From Duganella dendranthematis (GTDB taxonomy: Bacteria; Pseudomonadota; Gammaproteobacteria; Burkholderiales; Burkholderiaceae_D): a stretch of 64,000 nucleotides of DNA. Numbering within the stretch: position 1 is the stretch's first letter; every line of letters begins with the position of its first letter. The stretch covers positions 3,224,001 through 3,288,000 of the forward strand of contig NZ_CP051684.1 in assembly GCF_012849375.1 (NCBI RefSeq), read 5' to 3'. Under the pieces are notes generated by a model, which made no database searches, was not told the DNA's origin, and saw only the letters and a list, made by a program, of their open reading frames with translations. Positions 24,891 through 35,124 of this stretch are shown in pieces. A program made the position numbers and the translations under genes.

Positions 24891-24929
24891 ATATTGCACG
24901 TTTGCTCATAACTCCAACGGGACGCCACC

Positions 24930-26933
24930 ATGTCAATCGCACTGCCGAAATCTGCCTCTGCCATTCAATTCCTGCTGCTTGCAGCCTTGCCGATGGGGAT
25001 GGCGGCTGCGGCCGACTTCACCGTCAACGGCGCCAGCAAGACCCTGCAAACGCTGAGCACTGGCGACAAGGGCACGATCTCGGCAGGCAGTTCGCTGACC
25101 AATGGCGACGACAAAGTCGCCATCACCATTACAGGTGATAACGCCACGCTGAACAACTTCGGCACCATCCTGCAGACCGGCACCGGCCGCGCGATCCGCG
25201 ACAACACCGGCGTCAAGAACCTGACCATCAACAACGCCGCCGGCGCGCTGATGCAGACCGCCGACGCCGATGTGATTCAGATGAACAAGGCCAAGGCCGG
25301 CGTCACCCTGAACAATTCCGGTTCGATGATTTCGCTGAATGCCAGCGCCGGCGGCGCGCAGGCGGTGGACTTCGGCACCATTACCAGTGGGGCCAACGTG
25401 ATCAACAACCTGGCCGGCGGCCTACTTAAGGCCACCGACGCCGATGCGGTGCGTACCGGCGTCAACGGCGTGGTCAACAACAGCGGCAAGATCCAGTCCA
25501 ACATCACCAAGTCCGACGGCAAAGGCAGCGACGCCATCGATGCGCAAAACGCCTCCGGCTTGCAGGTATTTAATCTGTCGGGCGGCTTGATCGAAGGCGG
25601 CCGGCACGGTATTACCGGCGCCCAGCTGGATACTGCCACCGCCTTCGCGCTCAACGTGAGCAACAGCGCCGGCGCCACCATCAGCGGCCTGAACGGTTCC
25701 GGCATCAATATAGACGGCTTCAACAGCAAGCAGCTGGCCCTCATCGTCAACAACGGCACCATCACCGGCCAGGGCATTACCGGCGATGGCGACGGCATTG
25801 ATGTGGACGGCGTGGTCGACATCACCAACGGCGGCACCATCCGTTCGATCAACGCCTTCAGTGCGGTGGCCGACGGCATGGCGTTCAGCGAAGGCATCAG
25901 CGTGGGCGGTGGCCGCATCAGCAATTCGGGCCTGATCGAAGGCCTGGTCAGCGCCGGCAACACCAATGCGGTGGGACGCGGCATTACCCTGGCCGGCAAC
26001 GACCTCGCTGCCGGCGGACGTGAAGGCTTGTATGCCGACGCCACCATCGCCAACCTCAGCGGCGGCGTGATCCGTGGCCAGAGCGATTCGGGCATCGTGG
26101 TGGTGGGCTTGGCCAGCGGCCACACGGTGACGATCTACAACAACAGCGGCGCATCGATCTTCGGCGGCGGCGCGCTCAATGCCGCCATCCTCGGTAATGC
26201 CGACAATACGGTCATCGTGAGCGGCGGCATCATTAACGGTGCCAGCAGCGGCAAGGCGATCGAACTGGGCAGCGGCAAGAACAGCGTGACGATTACCGGC
26301 GGCGCCGTTAGCGGCAGCATCAACGGCGGCAGCGGCAGCCAGAATACGCTGACCATCACTGCCGGCGCCGGCAAAAGCTTTGCCTACGCCGGCGCGATCA
26401 GCAATTTCAGCAAGGTGGAAATCCAGAGCGGCAATGTGACGTTCTCCGGTGTCAGCAGCTACAGCGGCACCACGCAGCTGAGCGGCGGCGTGCTGACGCT
26501 GGATGGCGCACAGCGGCTGTCCGCTAACAGCGCGCTCGCGCTGAATGGCGGCACGCTGCGCCTGACCAACGCCGGCACGCAAGGCCAGACCTTTGCCAGA
26601 CTGTCGCTGACCGGCGATTCGTCGGTGCTGCTGGGCGGCTCGTCGCTGACCTTTGGCGGCCTGGGCGCGATTGTCAGCGGCAAGACGCTGAGCTTCACCG
26701 AAGCGGCCTCGGGCATCTACGCCTTCCGCCTGCTGGGCGATTATTCGGCCGACGCCGGCTTCCTCGCCTTGCTGGGCGCTACCCAAATCAACGGTGCCGG
26801 CGCGACCTACGCCTACGATGGCACTTACACCACGGTGCTGGCCGCCGTGCCGGAGCCAGGCACCTACGCCATGCTGTGTGCCGGCCTGGGGCTGATGGGC
26901 GTGATGTCGCGTCGCCGCCGCACCAAGGTTTAG
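24930..26933 (+). CDS. PEP-CTERM-sorted beta-helix surface protein
   Basis: 667 residues. A signal peptide (about 1-28, ending AAAADF) is followed by a long Asn/Gly/Thr-rich region of short repeats such as ITNGGTIRS, VNNSGKIQS and NLSGGVIRG, typical of a right-handed beta helix of the autotransporter type. The C-terminus has a PEP-CTERM sorting signal: VPEPGTYAML, a hydrophobic helix, then SRRRR. Such proteins are cut and anchored by an exosortase and are linked to extracellular polysaccharide in biofilm-forming betaproteobacteria. No autotransporter barrel is present. No exosortase gene is in the window. Confidence 0.85.
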   Translation: MSIALPKSASAIQFLLLAALPMGMAAAADFTVNGASKTLQTLSTGDKGTISAGSSLTNGDDKVAITITGDNATLNNFGTILQTGTGRAIRDNTGVKNLTINNAAGALMQTADADVIQMNKAKAGVTLNNSGSMISLNASAGGAQAVDFGTITSGANVINNLAGGLLKATDADAVRTGVNGVVNNSGKIQSNITKSDGKGSDAIDAQNASGLQVFNLSGGLIEGGRHGITGAQLDTATAFALNVSNSAGATISGLNGSGINIDGFNSKQLALIVNNGTITGQGITGDGDGIDVDGVVDITNGGTIRSINAFSAVADGMAFSEGISVGGGRISNSGLIEGLVSAGNTNAVGRGITLAGNDLAAGGREGLYADATIANLSGGVIRGQSDSGIVVVGLASGHTVTIYNNSGASIFGGGALNAAILGNADNTVIVSGGIINGASSGKAIELGSGKNSVTITGGAVSGSINGGSGSQNTLTITAGAGKSFAYAGAISNFSKVEIQSGNVTFSGVSSYSGTTQLSGGVLTLDGAQRLSANSALALNGGTLRLTNAGTQGQTFARLSLTGDSSVLLGGSSLTFGGLGAIVSGKTLSFTEAASGIYAFRLLGDYSADAGFLALLGATQINGAGATYAYDGTYTTVLAAVPEPGTYAMLCAGLGLMGVMSRRRRTKV

Positions 26934-27000
26934 CCGATATCAAGGCGGGCTGGCCGCCAGATTGCTACCTTCTCAGGGATGACCCTGTGAGGAAAGCCGA

Positions 27001-27921
27001 ATGGAATATGCGCAGCTGAAACCCGGCCGCCGTTTTGCCCCGCTCCAAAGTTTGTTGTATTACAGTCAGCGCATCGTGACCTATCCCACGCTGCGCCGGC
27101 TGGTGGTGCGCGCGCTGAGCGGTGCGGTGCGGATGCGCCAAGGTGCCGGCAAGGAGTTGTACGCTGCCACGCCGGCCGAAGAGGTGGCGCTGGCCGACTT
27201 GCGGCATAGCGGATACGCGCCGCTCGGCAATCTGCTGGATGGCATGCAGTGCGATGAAATCCGCGCCTGGCTCAGCGACAAGCTCTTGACCGATCGCGAC
27301 CGCGAGCGTCCCGGCTTCACGCTGGCCCAGCGCGCGGAAGGGGTGCGCGTGGCGGATTATCATTTGCGCGATGTGATTGCATGTCCGCATATTTTGGCCT
27401 TGGCGAATAGCCCACCGCTGCTGGGTTTGGCTGCGCGCTACATGGAGTGCAAGCCGACCATTTCCGCGCTGGGTTTGCGCTGGTCGTTTCCGGTGCCGGG
27501 TGACGACAGCGCCTTGCAAGCCTTCCACCGCGATTCCGAGGATTGGCGCTATCTGAAAGTGCTGGTCTACCTGACCGATGTGGATGACGGCGCCGGGCCG
27601 CACGTCTATCTGCACGGCAGCCACCTGACACAGGCGCCGATGCGGCTGCGCTTCTACAGCGACAGCGAGATCTCCAACGCCCACAGCGCCGACATGCTGC
27701 TGATCGCCACCGGCACGCGCGGCTTCTGCTTCGCGGTGGACACCGCCGGTATCCACAAGGGTGCGGCGCCGGCCTTGCAACCGCGCCTGATGCTACAAAT
27801 CCAGTATTCGCTGCTACCGAGTTACGCCTACCGCTACGCGCCGGAGCGCTATCAAGGGCCGCTGGAATTGGACCCCTACGTCAATCGCCTGATTCTTCGT
27901 CCCTCTGCTTGGCATGGCTGA
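27001..27921 (+). CDS. PhyH-like Fe(II)/2-oxoglutarate dioxygenase
   Basis: 306 residues. The iron-binding HxD appears as FHRDSEDWRYLKVLVYL, the distal His in VDTAGIHKGAAP, and a following Arg (QPRLMLQIQYS) would hold 2-oxoglutarate, so the metal triad looks complete. GAGGAAAG precedes the ATG. The phytanoyl-CoA dioxygenase superfamily covers many small-molecule hydroxylases; the substrate is not evident. The gene converges with the DHA2 exporter and their coding ends overlap by 41 bases. Confidence 0.8.
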   Translation: MEYAQLKPGRRFAPLQSLLYYSQRIVTYPTLRRLVVRALSGAVRMRQGAGKELYAATPAEEVALADLRHSGYAPLGNLLDGMQCDEIRAWLSDKLLTDRDRERPGFTLAQRAEGVRVADYHLRDVIACPHILALANSPPLLGLAARYMECKPTISALGLRWSFPVPGDDSALQAFHRDSEDWRYLKVLVYLTDVDDGAGPHVYLHGSHLTQAPMRLRFYSDSEISNAHSADMLLIATGTRGFCFAVDTAGIHKGAAPALQPRLMLQIQYSLLPSYAYRYAPERYQGPLELDPYVNRLILRPSAWHG

Positions 27922-29311
27922 TGGCTTCGCCGTCGGTCTTGCGCAAGGTCCAGAAGGTGAACGACGACAGCACCGTCAGTACAGCCAATGCCAGGAAGGC
28001 GTGATGCAGCGCGGAAGTCAGCGCCACGCGATTGGACTGCGGCAGATCGCCGAGGAACCAGCCGGTGATCAGCGAGCCGGCGGCCAGGCCAAAGCTGGCC
28101 GACAGCTGCTGCATCGAGCTGGCGATGGTGCTGGCCATGCTGGAATTGGTGCCATCCACATCGGCGTAGGCGATGGTGTTCATGCTGGAGAATTGCAGCG
28201 AATTGAAGAAGCCCAGGCACAGGCTGATCGCTACAATCACGTACAACGGCGTGCCTTGCTGCACAAAGGTGAACATGCTGATGGTGACGCCGATCAGCAG
28301 CGTGTTCACCGTCAGCACCTGGCGGTAGCCGAAGCGCCCCAGCACCCGTGACGCGATCGCCTTCATGCCCATGGCCGCCGCAGCGGACGGCATCATCAGC
28401 AAGCCCGATTGCCAGGCCGGCAGGCCGAGGCCCAATTGATACAGCAGCGGCAGCAGGAAAGGCAGGCCGCCGACGCCGATGCGCGTGACGAAGCCGCCGG
28501 CCACCGATACGCGGAAGGTGCGGATCTTGAACAAGGCCAGTCGCAGCAAGGGGAATTCCGCATCCTGCGCATGCCACACGTAAGCTGCCAGCAGCGCACA
28601 GGAGATAAACAGCAGCACAGAGGCGGAGGTCACGTCCAGCTTATGTTCGCCGAACACTTCCAGCAGCCATGACAGCAGCGCGATACCGGTGCCGAATAAA
28701 ACCAGTCCAACGAAATCCAGCGGCCGCGGATTGTCTTCGCGGTAGTCGGGCATGTGTTTGTTTGCGAGGAACAGCGCCACCAGCGCCACCGGCACATTGA
28801 TGAAGAAGATGTCACGCCACGTCATCCAGTGCACGATCAGGCCACCGATGGTGGGGCCGAGCAATGGACCGATCAGCGCCGGGATGATGACGAAGTTCAT
28901 CGCCGCCAGCAGCTCGTTCTTGGGGAAGGTGCGGACGATGGTCAGGCGCCCGACCGGCATCATCATCGCCGCGCCAAAGCCTTGCAGCAGCCGTGACGCC
29001 ACCAGCATCGGTGAGTTGACCGACAGGCCGCACAGCACCGAAGCGATAGTAAAAATGGCAATCGCGGTCATGAACACGCGGCGCGTGCCGAAGCGGTCCG
29101 CCATCCAGCCGCTGACGGGAATCGACACCGCCAGACTGAGAATGTAGCTGGTGACCACCGCCTTCAGGCTCAGTGGCGTGACATTCAGGCTAGCCGCCAT
29201 CGCGGGGATGGCAGTGTTGACGACGGTGGAGTCCAGCTGCTCCATGAAGAGGGTAGTAGCGACGACCCAGGGCAGGTAGCGCTTGGCGGAGGCGGTGGCG
29301 ATGGCGTTCAT
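27881..29311 (-). CDS. DHA2-family (EmrB/QacA-type) MFS exporter
   Basis: 476 residues from the ATG at 29311, with about fourteen hydrophobic helices. Motifs include MEQLDSTVVNTAIPAM in helix 1, SGWMADRFGTRRVF (motif A), and the motif C-type segment LIGPLLGPTIGGLI in helix 5. This family pumps lipophilic drugs out using the proton gradient. No membrane-fusion partner gene is adjacent. Divergent from the PhoD-like gene; its 3' end overlaps the dioxygenase gene. Confidence 0.9.
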   Translation of the reverse strand: MNAIATASAKRYLPWVVATTLFMEQLDSTVVNTAIPAMAASLNVTPLSLKAVVTSYILSLAVSIPVSGWMADRFGTRRVFMTAIAIFTIASVLCGLSVNSPMLVASRLLQGFGAAMMMPVGRLTIVRTFPKNELLAAMNFVIIPALIGPLLGPTIGGLIVHWMTWRDIFFINVPVALVALFLANKHMPDYREDNPRPLDFVGLVLFGTGIALLSWLLEVFGEHKLDVTSASVLLFISCALLAAYVWHAQDAEFPLLRLALFKIRTFRVSVAGGFVTRIGVGGLPFLLPLLYQLGLGLPAWQSGLLMMPSAAAAMGMKAIASRVLGRFGYRQVLTVNTLLIGVTISMFTFVQQGTPLYVIVAISLCLGFFNSLQFSSMNTIAYADVDGTNSSMASTIASSMQQLSASFGLAAGSLITGWFLGDLPQSNRVALTSALHHAFLALAVLTVLSSFTFWTLRKTDGEAISHAKQRDEESGD

Positions 29312-29340
29312 GGTGTGATTGTCACACAAAACAAACACCG

Positions 29341-29358
29341 TCGTCATAAGGGCGTCAC
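29341..29358 (+). promoter_or_regulatory. Possible PHO box
   Basis: TCGTCAT and GCGTCAC are two heptamers 11 bases apart, the geometry of a PhoB site, each with two mismatches to CTGTCAT/C. It lies 48 bases before the PhoD-like gene. Weak match. Confidence 0.3.
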
Positions 29359-29405
29359 GATTGGCGGGTAAGTTGCGAACATCGCCAGACCCTTTGGGAG
29401 TAGAC

Positions 29406-31118
29406 ATGGAGATCAAGCCACCACGCCGCACTTTTATCCGCCAGATGGCCGCGTCCACCGCGCTGTTGGGCGTTGGCGCGGCGGGCCTGGGCGGCTGCAC
29501 CAGCACTGCCTCCGGCATGGCCGATGGCGTGGCGGCCGGCTTCCGGCATGGCGTGGCGAGCGGCGATCCTTTGCGCGACCGTGTGATCCTGTGGACCCGC
29601 GTGACACCGGCACATGCGGGCGACATCGCCGTGCGCTGGCAGATGGCGACAGATGCGTCCATGCAGCAGGTGATCGCGCATGGCAGTGTGTTCACGTCCG
29701 CGCAGCAGGACTATACGGTGAAGGTGGATGCGGCCGGGCTGCTGCCGGGGCACGTCTACTATTATCAGTTTGCGGTGGATGGCGACAAGTCGGTGGTGGG
29801 CCGCACCAAGACGCTGCCGCGTGGCGATGCGCGCCAGGTCAAGCTGGCGGTGTTCTCGTGCTCGAATTATCCGGCCGGGTATTTCAACGTCTATGCCGAC
29901 GCGGCGCGCCAGAACGACGTCGACGCCGCGCTGCATATCGGCGACTACATCTACGAATACGAAAGTACCGGCTACGCCTGCGGCAATGCGGAGACGCTGG
30001 GACGTCTGTCCGAGCCGCGCGAACTGCTGCTGCGGCTGGAGGATTATCGCCGCCGCTATGCGCAGTACCGTTCCGATCCCGACCTGCAGGCGGTGCATGC
30101 TGCCATGCCCTTTATCGCCGTGTGGGACGATCACGAGTTCGCCGACGACACCTGGCGCGATGGCTCGGTCGATCACAAGACCAGCAAATACGGACCGTTC
30201 GCGCTGCGGAAACAGGCGGCGCTGACGGCGTACCACGAGTGGATGCCGATCCGCGTGCCGGACATGGAGGCGCCAGACAAGATTTATCGTTCGTTCGATT
30301 TCGGCGGCATCGTCTCGCTGCACATGCTGGATACGCGATTGATCGCGCGCGATCAGCAGCTGATGATGTCGTCCTACTACGACGAACACAAACATTTCGA
30401 TGTGGAGAAGTACAAGCAGGATGTCTGTTCGCCACGCCGCCAGATGCTCGGCCATGAGCAGATGGCCTGGCTGGAAGGGCAAGTCAACCGCTCCACTGCG
30501 CGCTGGCAGATGCTGGGACAGCAGGTGCTGATGGCGCGTATGGAGTATCCGACCGCCGTGGTGATGGGCGAATGCAATCGCTCCGACTATGCGGCGTTGA
30601 AAAAGCGCGCGGCTGCCGATCCGTCCTGCATCGACGCCAGGCAGCAGCGCTGGTTGTCCGGATCTACCTTGCCGTGCTATCTGGATTCCTGGGATGGTTA
30701 TCAGGCCGACCGCGAACATGTATTCGAGATGATGCAGAAGCACCGCAAGAACCTGGTGGTATTGGCCGGCGATACGCACAATGCCTGGGCCAGCGATCTG
30801 CACGACGCGCAGGGCAAGCAGGTGGGCGTGGAGTTTGCGACGGCATCGGTGTCATCGCCGGGGATGGAGGGCGCGTACCCGGACCGCGATCCGGAAGACG
30901 TGGCGAACATGATGGTGGAGCTGATCGAACCGCTGTACTACGCGCAGACCAGCAAGCGCGGCTACATGATTGTCACCGCCAGCCATGAGCAGGTCCGCTG
31001 CGACTGGCGCTTTGTCGATACGGTGTTCAAGCATGAGTACACGGCGGCGACGGAGCGCAGCCTGCGCGTGCTGCCGGGGCCGGGCAACCGCCGCATCGAG
31101 GAATGCCAGGGCGCTTAG
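29406..31118 (+). CDS. phoD: PhoD-like alkaline phosphatase (Tat lipoprotein)
   Basis: 570 residues. The N-terminus has a twin-arginine motif (PRRTFIRQMA) and a lipobox-like LGGC, so folded export by Tat and lipid anchoring are likely. An N-terminal beta domain (GVASGDPLRDRVILWTRV) precedes the metallophosphatase domain with VFSCSNYPAGYFN, HIGDYIYEYE, AVWDDHEFADD and VLAGDTHNAWASDL, which carry the Fe/Ca ligands of PhoD. It hydrolyses phosphate mono- and diesters to scavenge phosphate. GGGAG precedes the ATG. Convergent with bluB, stops overlapping by three bases. Confidence 0.9.
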   Translation: MEIKPPRRTFIRQMAASTALLGVGAAGLGGCTSTASGMADGVAAGFRHGVASGDPLRDRVILWTRVTPAHAGDIAVRWQMATDASMQQVIAHGSVFTSAQQDYTVKVDAAGLLPGHVYYYQFAVDGDKSVVGRTKTLPRGDARQVKLAVFSCSNYPAGYFNVYADAARQNDVDAALHIGDYIYEYESTGYACGNAETLGRLSEPRELLLRLEDYRRRYAQYRSDPDLQAVHAAMPFIAVWDDHEFADDTWRDGSVDHKTSKYGPFALRKQAALTAYHEWMPIRVPDMEAPDKIYRSFDFGGIVSLHMLDTRLIARDQQLMMSSYYDEHKHFDVEKYKQDVCSPRRQMLGHEQMAWLEGQVNRSTARWQMLGQQVLMARMEYPTAVVMGECNRSDYAALKKRAAADPSCIDARQQRWLSGSTLPCYLDSWDGYQADREHVFEMMQKHRKNLVVLAGDTHNAWASDLHDAQGKQVGVEFATASVSSPGMEGAYPDRDPEDVANMMVELIEPLYYAQTSKRGYMIVTASHEQVRCDWRFVDTVFKHEYTAATERSLRVLPGPGNRRIEECQGA

Positions 31119-31777
31119 GTAGATGAAGCCGCTGTGTTGTCCCAGCGGTTTTCGAACAGGATCTCGGTGAGCGGGCGGCGCTGGTCCCATTTTTCCAGTT
31201 CCAGCATCGGCGCGGTGTAGAACTCGTGCACCTGGCCGACGCACAGCACGGCGATCGGCTGGCTGCCTTCCGGCATGCCGACGATGTCGCGCAGCCGCTG
31301 TGGATCGAACATCGACACCCAGCCGGCGCCGATGCCTTCCGCGCGGGCGGCCAGCCAGAAGTTTTGTAGCGCGCAGGCGGCCGATGCGAGATCCATCTCC
31401 GGCATGGTGCGACGGCCGAAGATGTATTGATCGCGCTTGTCGATCAGGCCCACCACCAGCACTTCCGCACAATCGAGTATGCCTTCCACCTTGAGCTTCA
31501 TGAAATCGTCGGCGCGCTGCCCCAGCGCTTCAGCGGTCTTGATACGCTCTTCGTTCACATGCTGGTGGATGCGGGCGCGCAGCGCTGCATCGGTAATGCG
31601 GACGAAGCGCCATGGCTGCATGTAGCCGACGCTGGGGCCATGGTGGGCGGCGCCGAGGAAGCGTTCCAGCTGGCCCGGTTCCAGCGGCCCTGGTTTGAAG
31701 TGGCGCACATCGCGGCGTTCGCGGATGGCGCGGTAGACGCCGGAGACTTCGGCGTCGCTGTAGGCGTGCGGATTCAT
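31115..31777 (-). CDS. bluB: 5,6-dimethylbenzimidazole synthase
   Basis: 220 residues. Motifs of BluB are visible: [32 protein letters not shown], and [20 protein letters not shown]. BluB fragments reduced FMN with oxygen to make DMB, the lower ligand of cobalamin, so the pathway here is oxygen-dependent at this step. The start overlaps the cobQ stop by four bases (ATGA). Last gene of the riboswitch-controlled unit. Confidence 0.93.
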   Translation of the reverse strand: MNPHAYSDAEVSGVYRAIRERRDVRHFKPGPLEPGQLERFLGAAHHGPSVGYMQPWRFVRITDAALRARIHQHVNEERIKTAEALGQRADDFMKLKVEGILDCAEVLVVGLIDKRDQYIFGRRTMPEMDLASAACALQNFWLAARAEGIGAGWVSMFDPQRLRDIVGMPEGSQPIAVLCVGQVHEFYTAPMLELEKWDQRRPLTEILFENRWDNTAASST

Positions 31778-33222
31778 TTGAGTGCGATCAGTGCATCGAG
31801 AAGTGGCTGCGTGGCGTCGGCGATGCGATCCAGGCTGGCTTCGCGCAGGGCCGAGGTGTCCACGGTGTTGTCCGAATTGAGGCCGGCCCATTGCAGCAGG
31901 GCGCTGATGGCTTGCGGTGTGTCGAACAGGCCGTGCAGATAAGTACCGAGGATCTGGCCGTCCGCCGACAGCGCGCCTTCCGGCCGGCCGTCGATGAAGA
32001 AGGCCGGCGTGGCTAACGCGCCGCCGGTAGAAACGCCCATGTGGATTTCATAGCCAATAACCGGCGCCTGGGTGTCGCCGAAAGCGCATACGCCCTGTAC
32101 CTGCATCAGCCGCTTTTCCGGACTCATTTCGGTGGCCATGTCGAGCAGGCCGAGTGCCGGTGACACGCCGGCCTTGCCTTCCATGCCCAGCGGATCGGTG
32201 ACTTCGCGGCCCAGCATCTGGAAGCCGCCGCAGACGCCGATCACCTTGCCGCCGTAGCGCAGGTGGCGCTGGATGTGCGCCTCCCAGCCTTGCGCGCGCA
32301 GCCAGGCCAGGTCGCCGCGCGTGTTCTTGCTGCCGGGGAGGATGATCAGGTCAGCTTGCGGTATCGGCTGGCCTTCGCGCACGAAGTGCAGGTCGACGTC
32401 CGGGTGGGCGCGCAGCGCGTCGAAGTCGGTGTGGTTGCTCATGCGCGGCATGCTGGGGACCGCCACGCGGAACGCGCCGCGCGAGGCTTGCACCGGCTGC
32501 ACGGCGTCTTCGGCGTCGAGGAACAGGCCATGCAGGTAGGGCAGCACCGCCAGCACCGGCTTGCCGGTTTGCTGCTCCAGCCAATCCAGGCCAGGTTCCA
32601 GCAGCTTGATGTCGCCGCGGAAGCGGTTGATGACGAAGCCGATGGTGCGCCGCCGTTCGCTCTCCGACAGGCAGGAAAGCGTGCCGACAATGTGGGCGAA
32701 CACGCCGCCACGGTCGATGTCCGCCACCAGTATCACCGGGCAGTCGACCTTTTCGGCGAAGCCCATGTTGGCGATGTCGCGGTCGCGCAGGTTGATTTCG
32801 GCCGGGCTGCCGGCGCCTTCCACCATCACGCAGTCGTATTGCTGCAGCAGGCGCTCATGCGATTCGAGCACCGCCTGCATGGCGACGGTTTTGTATTGGT
32901 GATAATCGCGGGCGTTCATCTCGGCCCGTACTTTGCCGTGGATGATGACTTGCGCGCCGATGTCGCTCGATGGTTTGAGCAGGATCGGATTCATATCGGT
33001 GTGCGGCGCCAGGCCGGCGGCGATGGCTTGCAGCGCTTGCGCGCGGCCGATTTCGCCGCCGTCCGCTGTGACGGCGCTGTTGAGCGCCATGTTCTGCGGC
33101 TTGAACGGTACCACGCGCACGCCTCGGCGTTTGAGCAGGCGGCATAGCGCCGCCACGACCGTGCTTTTGCCGGCGTCCGAGGTGGTCCCCTGGATCATCA
33201 GGGTGGAGTAGGGGAAGCTCAT
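31774..33222 (-). CDS. cobQ: Cobyric acid synthase
   Basis: 482 residues from the ATG at 33222. The N-terminal dethiobiotin-synthetase-like domain has [20 protein letters not shown] (P-loop). The C-terminal class I glutamine amidotransferase domain carries the nucleophile Cys in [11 protein letters not shown] and a His in TYLHGLF. It amidates the b, d, e and g side chains of adenosyl-cobyrinate a,c-diamide. Starts just after the btuF stop codon. Confidence 0.95.
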   Translation of the reverse strand: MSFPYSTLMIQGTTSDAGKSTVVAALCRLLKRRGVRVVPFKPQNMALNSAVTADGGEIGRAQALQAIAAGLAPHTDMNPILLKPSSDIGAQVIIHGKVRAEMNARDYHQYKTVAMQAVLESHERLLQQYDCVMVEGAGSPAEINLRDRDIANMGFAEKVDCPVILVADIDRGGVFAHIVGTLSCLSESERRRTIGFVINRFRGDIKLLEPGLDWLEQQTGKPVLAVLPYLHGLFLDAEDAVQPVQASRGAFRVAVPSMPRMSNHTDFDALRAHPDVDLHFVREGQPIPQADLIILPGSKNTRGDLAWLRAQGWEAHIQRHLRYGGKVIGVCGGFQMLGREVTDPLGMEGKAGVSPALGLLDMATEMSPEKRLMQVQGVCAFGDTQAPVIGYEIHMGVSTGGALATPAFFIDGRPEGALSADGQILGTYLHGLFDTPQAISALLQWAGLNSDNTVDTSALREASLDRIADATQPLLDALIALK

Positions 33223-33223
33223 A

Positions 33224-34147
33224 TCAATTCTTGCGATGCTGGCGGGCTTCGTCGATTTTTTCACACAGGGCTTTGGTGCCGGCCAACATGCGCGGGCCGG
33301 CGCGGTTCAGCTGATCGCCGTCCAGCCGGAACAGGTTGTTCTTCTGGACCGCCAGCAGCGTGCCGTATGGCTTCCACAGATCGACGCTGCCGTAGTCTTT
33401 TTCGCTGGTGCCGATGATGGCTTCCGGATTTGCTTGCAGTACCGATTCGATGCTGACCACCGGCGCGGTGACTTTCTGGTCGGCGAAGATGTTGACGCCG
33501 CCGCACAGGCGGATCGAGTCGCTGACGATGGATTTGCCGTTCAGCGTGTACAGCGGCTTGTCCCACACTTGATAGAACAGGCGCACCGGCGGGCGGTTGG
33601 AATACTGCTTGGTCAGCGTGGCGAATTGCTGGCGGATGTCGGCGGCGGTGGCGTTGGCGACGCTGTCGGTGCCCATCAACTGGCCGAGCCGCTCAACATT
33701 GTCGGCGATGCCTTCCAGTTTGGTCGGCTCGCTATGGAATAGCGGCACACCCAGTTTGCGCAGGCCCTCGATCTGGCGCTCAAAACCGCCGTGCATCCAG
33801 ATCACGATCAGGTCTGGCTTCATGGCGGCCACGCGTTCCATGTCGATCAGGCGGTTGTCGCCGACACGCGGGATTTTCTTGGCGGCTTCCGGGTAGTCGC
33901 TGTAGGTGACGGCGCCGACGATCTTGTCGCCCGCGCCGGCAGCGAACAGGAGCTCTGTCACATGCGGCGCCATGGCGATCACGCGCTGCGCCGGCTTTTG
34001 CAGCGTGACGACGTTGCCGTCATCATCGCGCACGGTGATCGGTGCCGCGGAGGCAGCGACACCCACAGTCGCGGCAAGCAGCGCGGCGGAAGCCATGCGC
34101 ATCGCCAGCGAGGCCGTGCTGCGTTGCTTGGTCGGGTTGGTGTTCAT
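33224..34147 (-). CDS. btuF: Corrinoid-binding periplasmic protein, BtuF-like
   Basis: 307 residues. A Sec signal (about 1-35, ending AASAAPITV) precedes a class III solute-binding fold: [20 protein letters not shown], the long connecting helix region, then [21 protein letters not shown]. Fits corrinoid capture for the BtuCD-like importer encoded earlier in the unit. A metal-chelate or heme ligand would look similar, but the context strongly favours B12. Overlaps the cobD stop by four bases. Confidence 0.85.
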   Translation of the reverse strand: MNTNPTKQRSTASLAMRMASAALLAATVGVAASAAPITVRDDDGNVVTLQKPAQRVIAMAPHVTELLFAAGAGDKIVGAVTYSDYPEAAKKIPRVGDNRLIDMERVAAMKPDLIVIWMHGGFERQIEGLRKLGVPLFHSEPTKLEGIADNVERLGQLMGTDSVANATAADIRQQFATLTKQYSNRPPVRLFYQVWDKPLYTLNGKSIVSDSIRLCGGVNIFADQKVTAPVVSIESVLQANPEAIIGTSEKDYGSVDLWKPYGTLLAVQKNNLFRLDGDQLNRAGPRMLAGTKALCEKIDEARQHRKN

Positions 34148-35124
34148 CGTTTGCTCCATTCGTTGAGTGCTGCGTGCAGGCGCTGCCAGCCTGCTTCGTC
34201 CGGCGGCAGGCCGAGGCGGATGCCGCGTGCCGCTTGTGTAAAGAGTCGTACCCAGATACCGCGTTGCGCCATGTGCTGCCAGAACGCTTCCGGCTGCGCT
34301 TCGGCCCACCACTGGAATAGCGGCGTGCCGCTGGACTGGACGCCATGTGCGGCCAGCAGCGCGCGCAGGCGTTCGCCGTTGGCGTGCAGTTCTGCGCGGG
34401 TGGCGGCCTGCCATGCCTTGTCGCTCAGCGCCGCATGGGCGATCTGTTGCGCCGGGCCGCTGATGGTCCATGGTCCCAGCAGGTCGGCCAGGTCGCGCAG
34501 GAGATCTTCATGCGCGGCGACGAAGCCGAGCCGGATGCCGGCCAGTCCGAAAAACTTGCCGACGGAGCGCAGTACGATCAGCCCTGGCCGCGCCGTGTGG
34601 GCCGCCACGCTGTTTTCTTGCGCCGTATCGCCAAACGCTTCGTCCACCACCAGCCAGCCGCCGCGCGCGGCCAATTGGTCGGCCCATTCCAGCAGCTGCA
34701 CCGCCGGCACTACCGCGCCGGTGGGATTGTTTGGATTGACGACCACCAGTACGTCATGCTGCGCGACGGCCGCCGGCAGCTCGTCGTATGGCGTCAGCGT
34801 CATGGTGTGTCCGTGGCCGGCCCAGTGATGGGCGTGTTCGGCGTAGGATGGTGCGCTGACTGCCACCCGTGATGGCGCACGCAGGCGAGGCAGCGCCTGT
34901 ATCGCCGCCTGTGTGCCGGCCACCGGCAGCATCTGCGACGCGCCGTAGAAAGCTTCCGCCGCTGTGAGCAGCGCCGGATCAGGTTCCGGCAGCCGGTGCC
35001 ACGCATTGCCGGCTACCTGCGGCGCGGGATACCAGCGCGGATTGATGCCGGTCGACAGATCGACCCAGTCATCGCGGCCGAAGCGCTTCGCGGCGTCGCG
35101 CAGATTGCCGCCGTGTTCAAGCAT
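34144..35124 (-). CDS. cobD: L-threonine-O-3-phosphate decarboxylase (PLP)
   Basis: 326 residues, class I aminotransferase fold. DLSTGINPRWYP at the N-terminus and NPNNPTG are typical; the PLP-binding lysine is in LRSVGKFFGLAGIRLGF. It makes (R)-1-amino-2-propanol phosphate, the linker between corrin ring and nucleotide loop. Called cobC in Pseudomonas nomenclature. Overlaps cbiB by eight bases. Confidence 0.9.
   Translation of the reverse strand: MLEHGGNLRDAAKRFGRDDWVDLSTGINPRWYPAPQVAGNAWHRLPEPDPALLTAAEAFYGASQMLPVAGTQAAIQALPRLRAPSRVAVSAPSYAEHAHHWAGHGHTMTLTPYDELPAAVAQHDVLVVVNPNNPTGAVVPAVQLLEWADQLAARGGWLVVDEAFGDTAQENSVAAHTARPGLIVLRSVGKFFGLAGIRLGFVAAHEDLLRDLADLLGPWTISGPAQQIAHAALSDKAWQAATRAELHANGERLRALLAAHGVQSSGTPLFQWWAEAQPEAFWQHMAQRGIWVRLFTQAARGIRLGLPPDEAGWQRLHAALNEWSKR

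Noticed and set aside
24845..24926. 10-bp inverted repeat GGCGTCCCGT / ACGGGACGCC before the PEP-CTERM gene
   Set aside because: The likely promoter lies between the arms, so both arms would not be in one transcript; no reason to prefer function over chance in GC-rich DNA.
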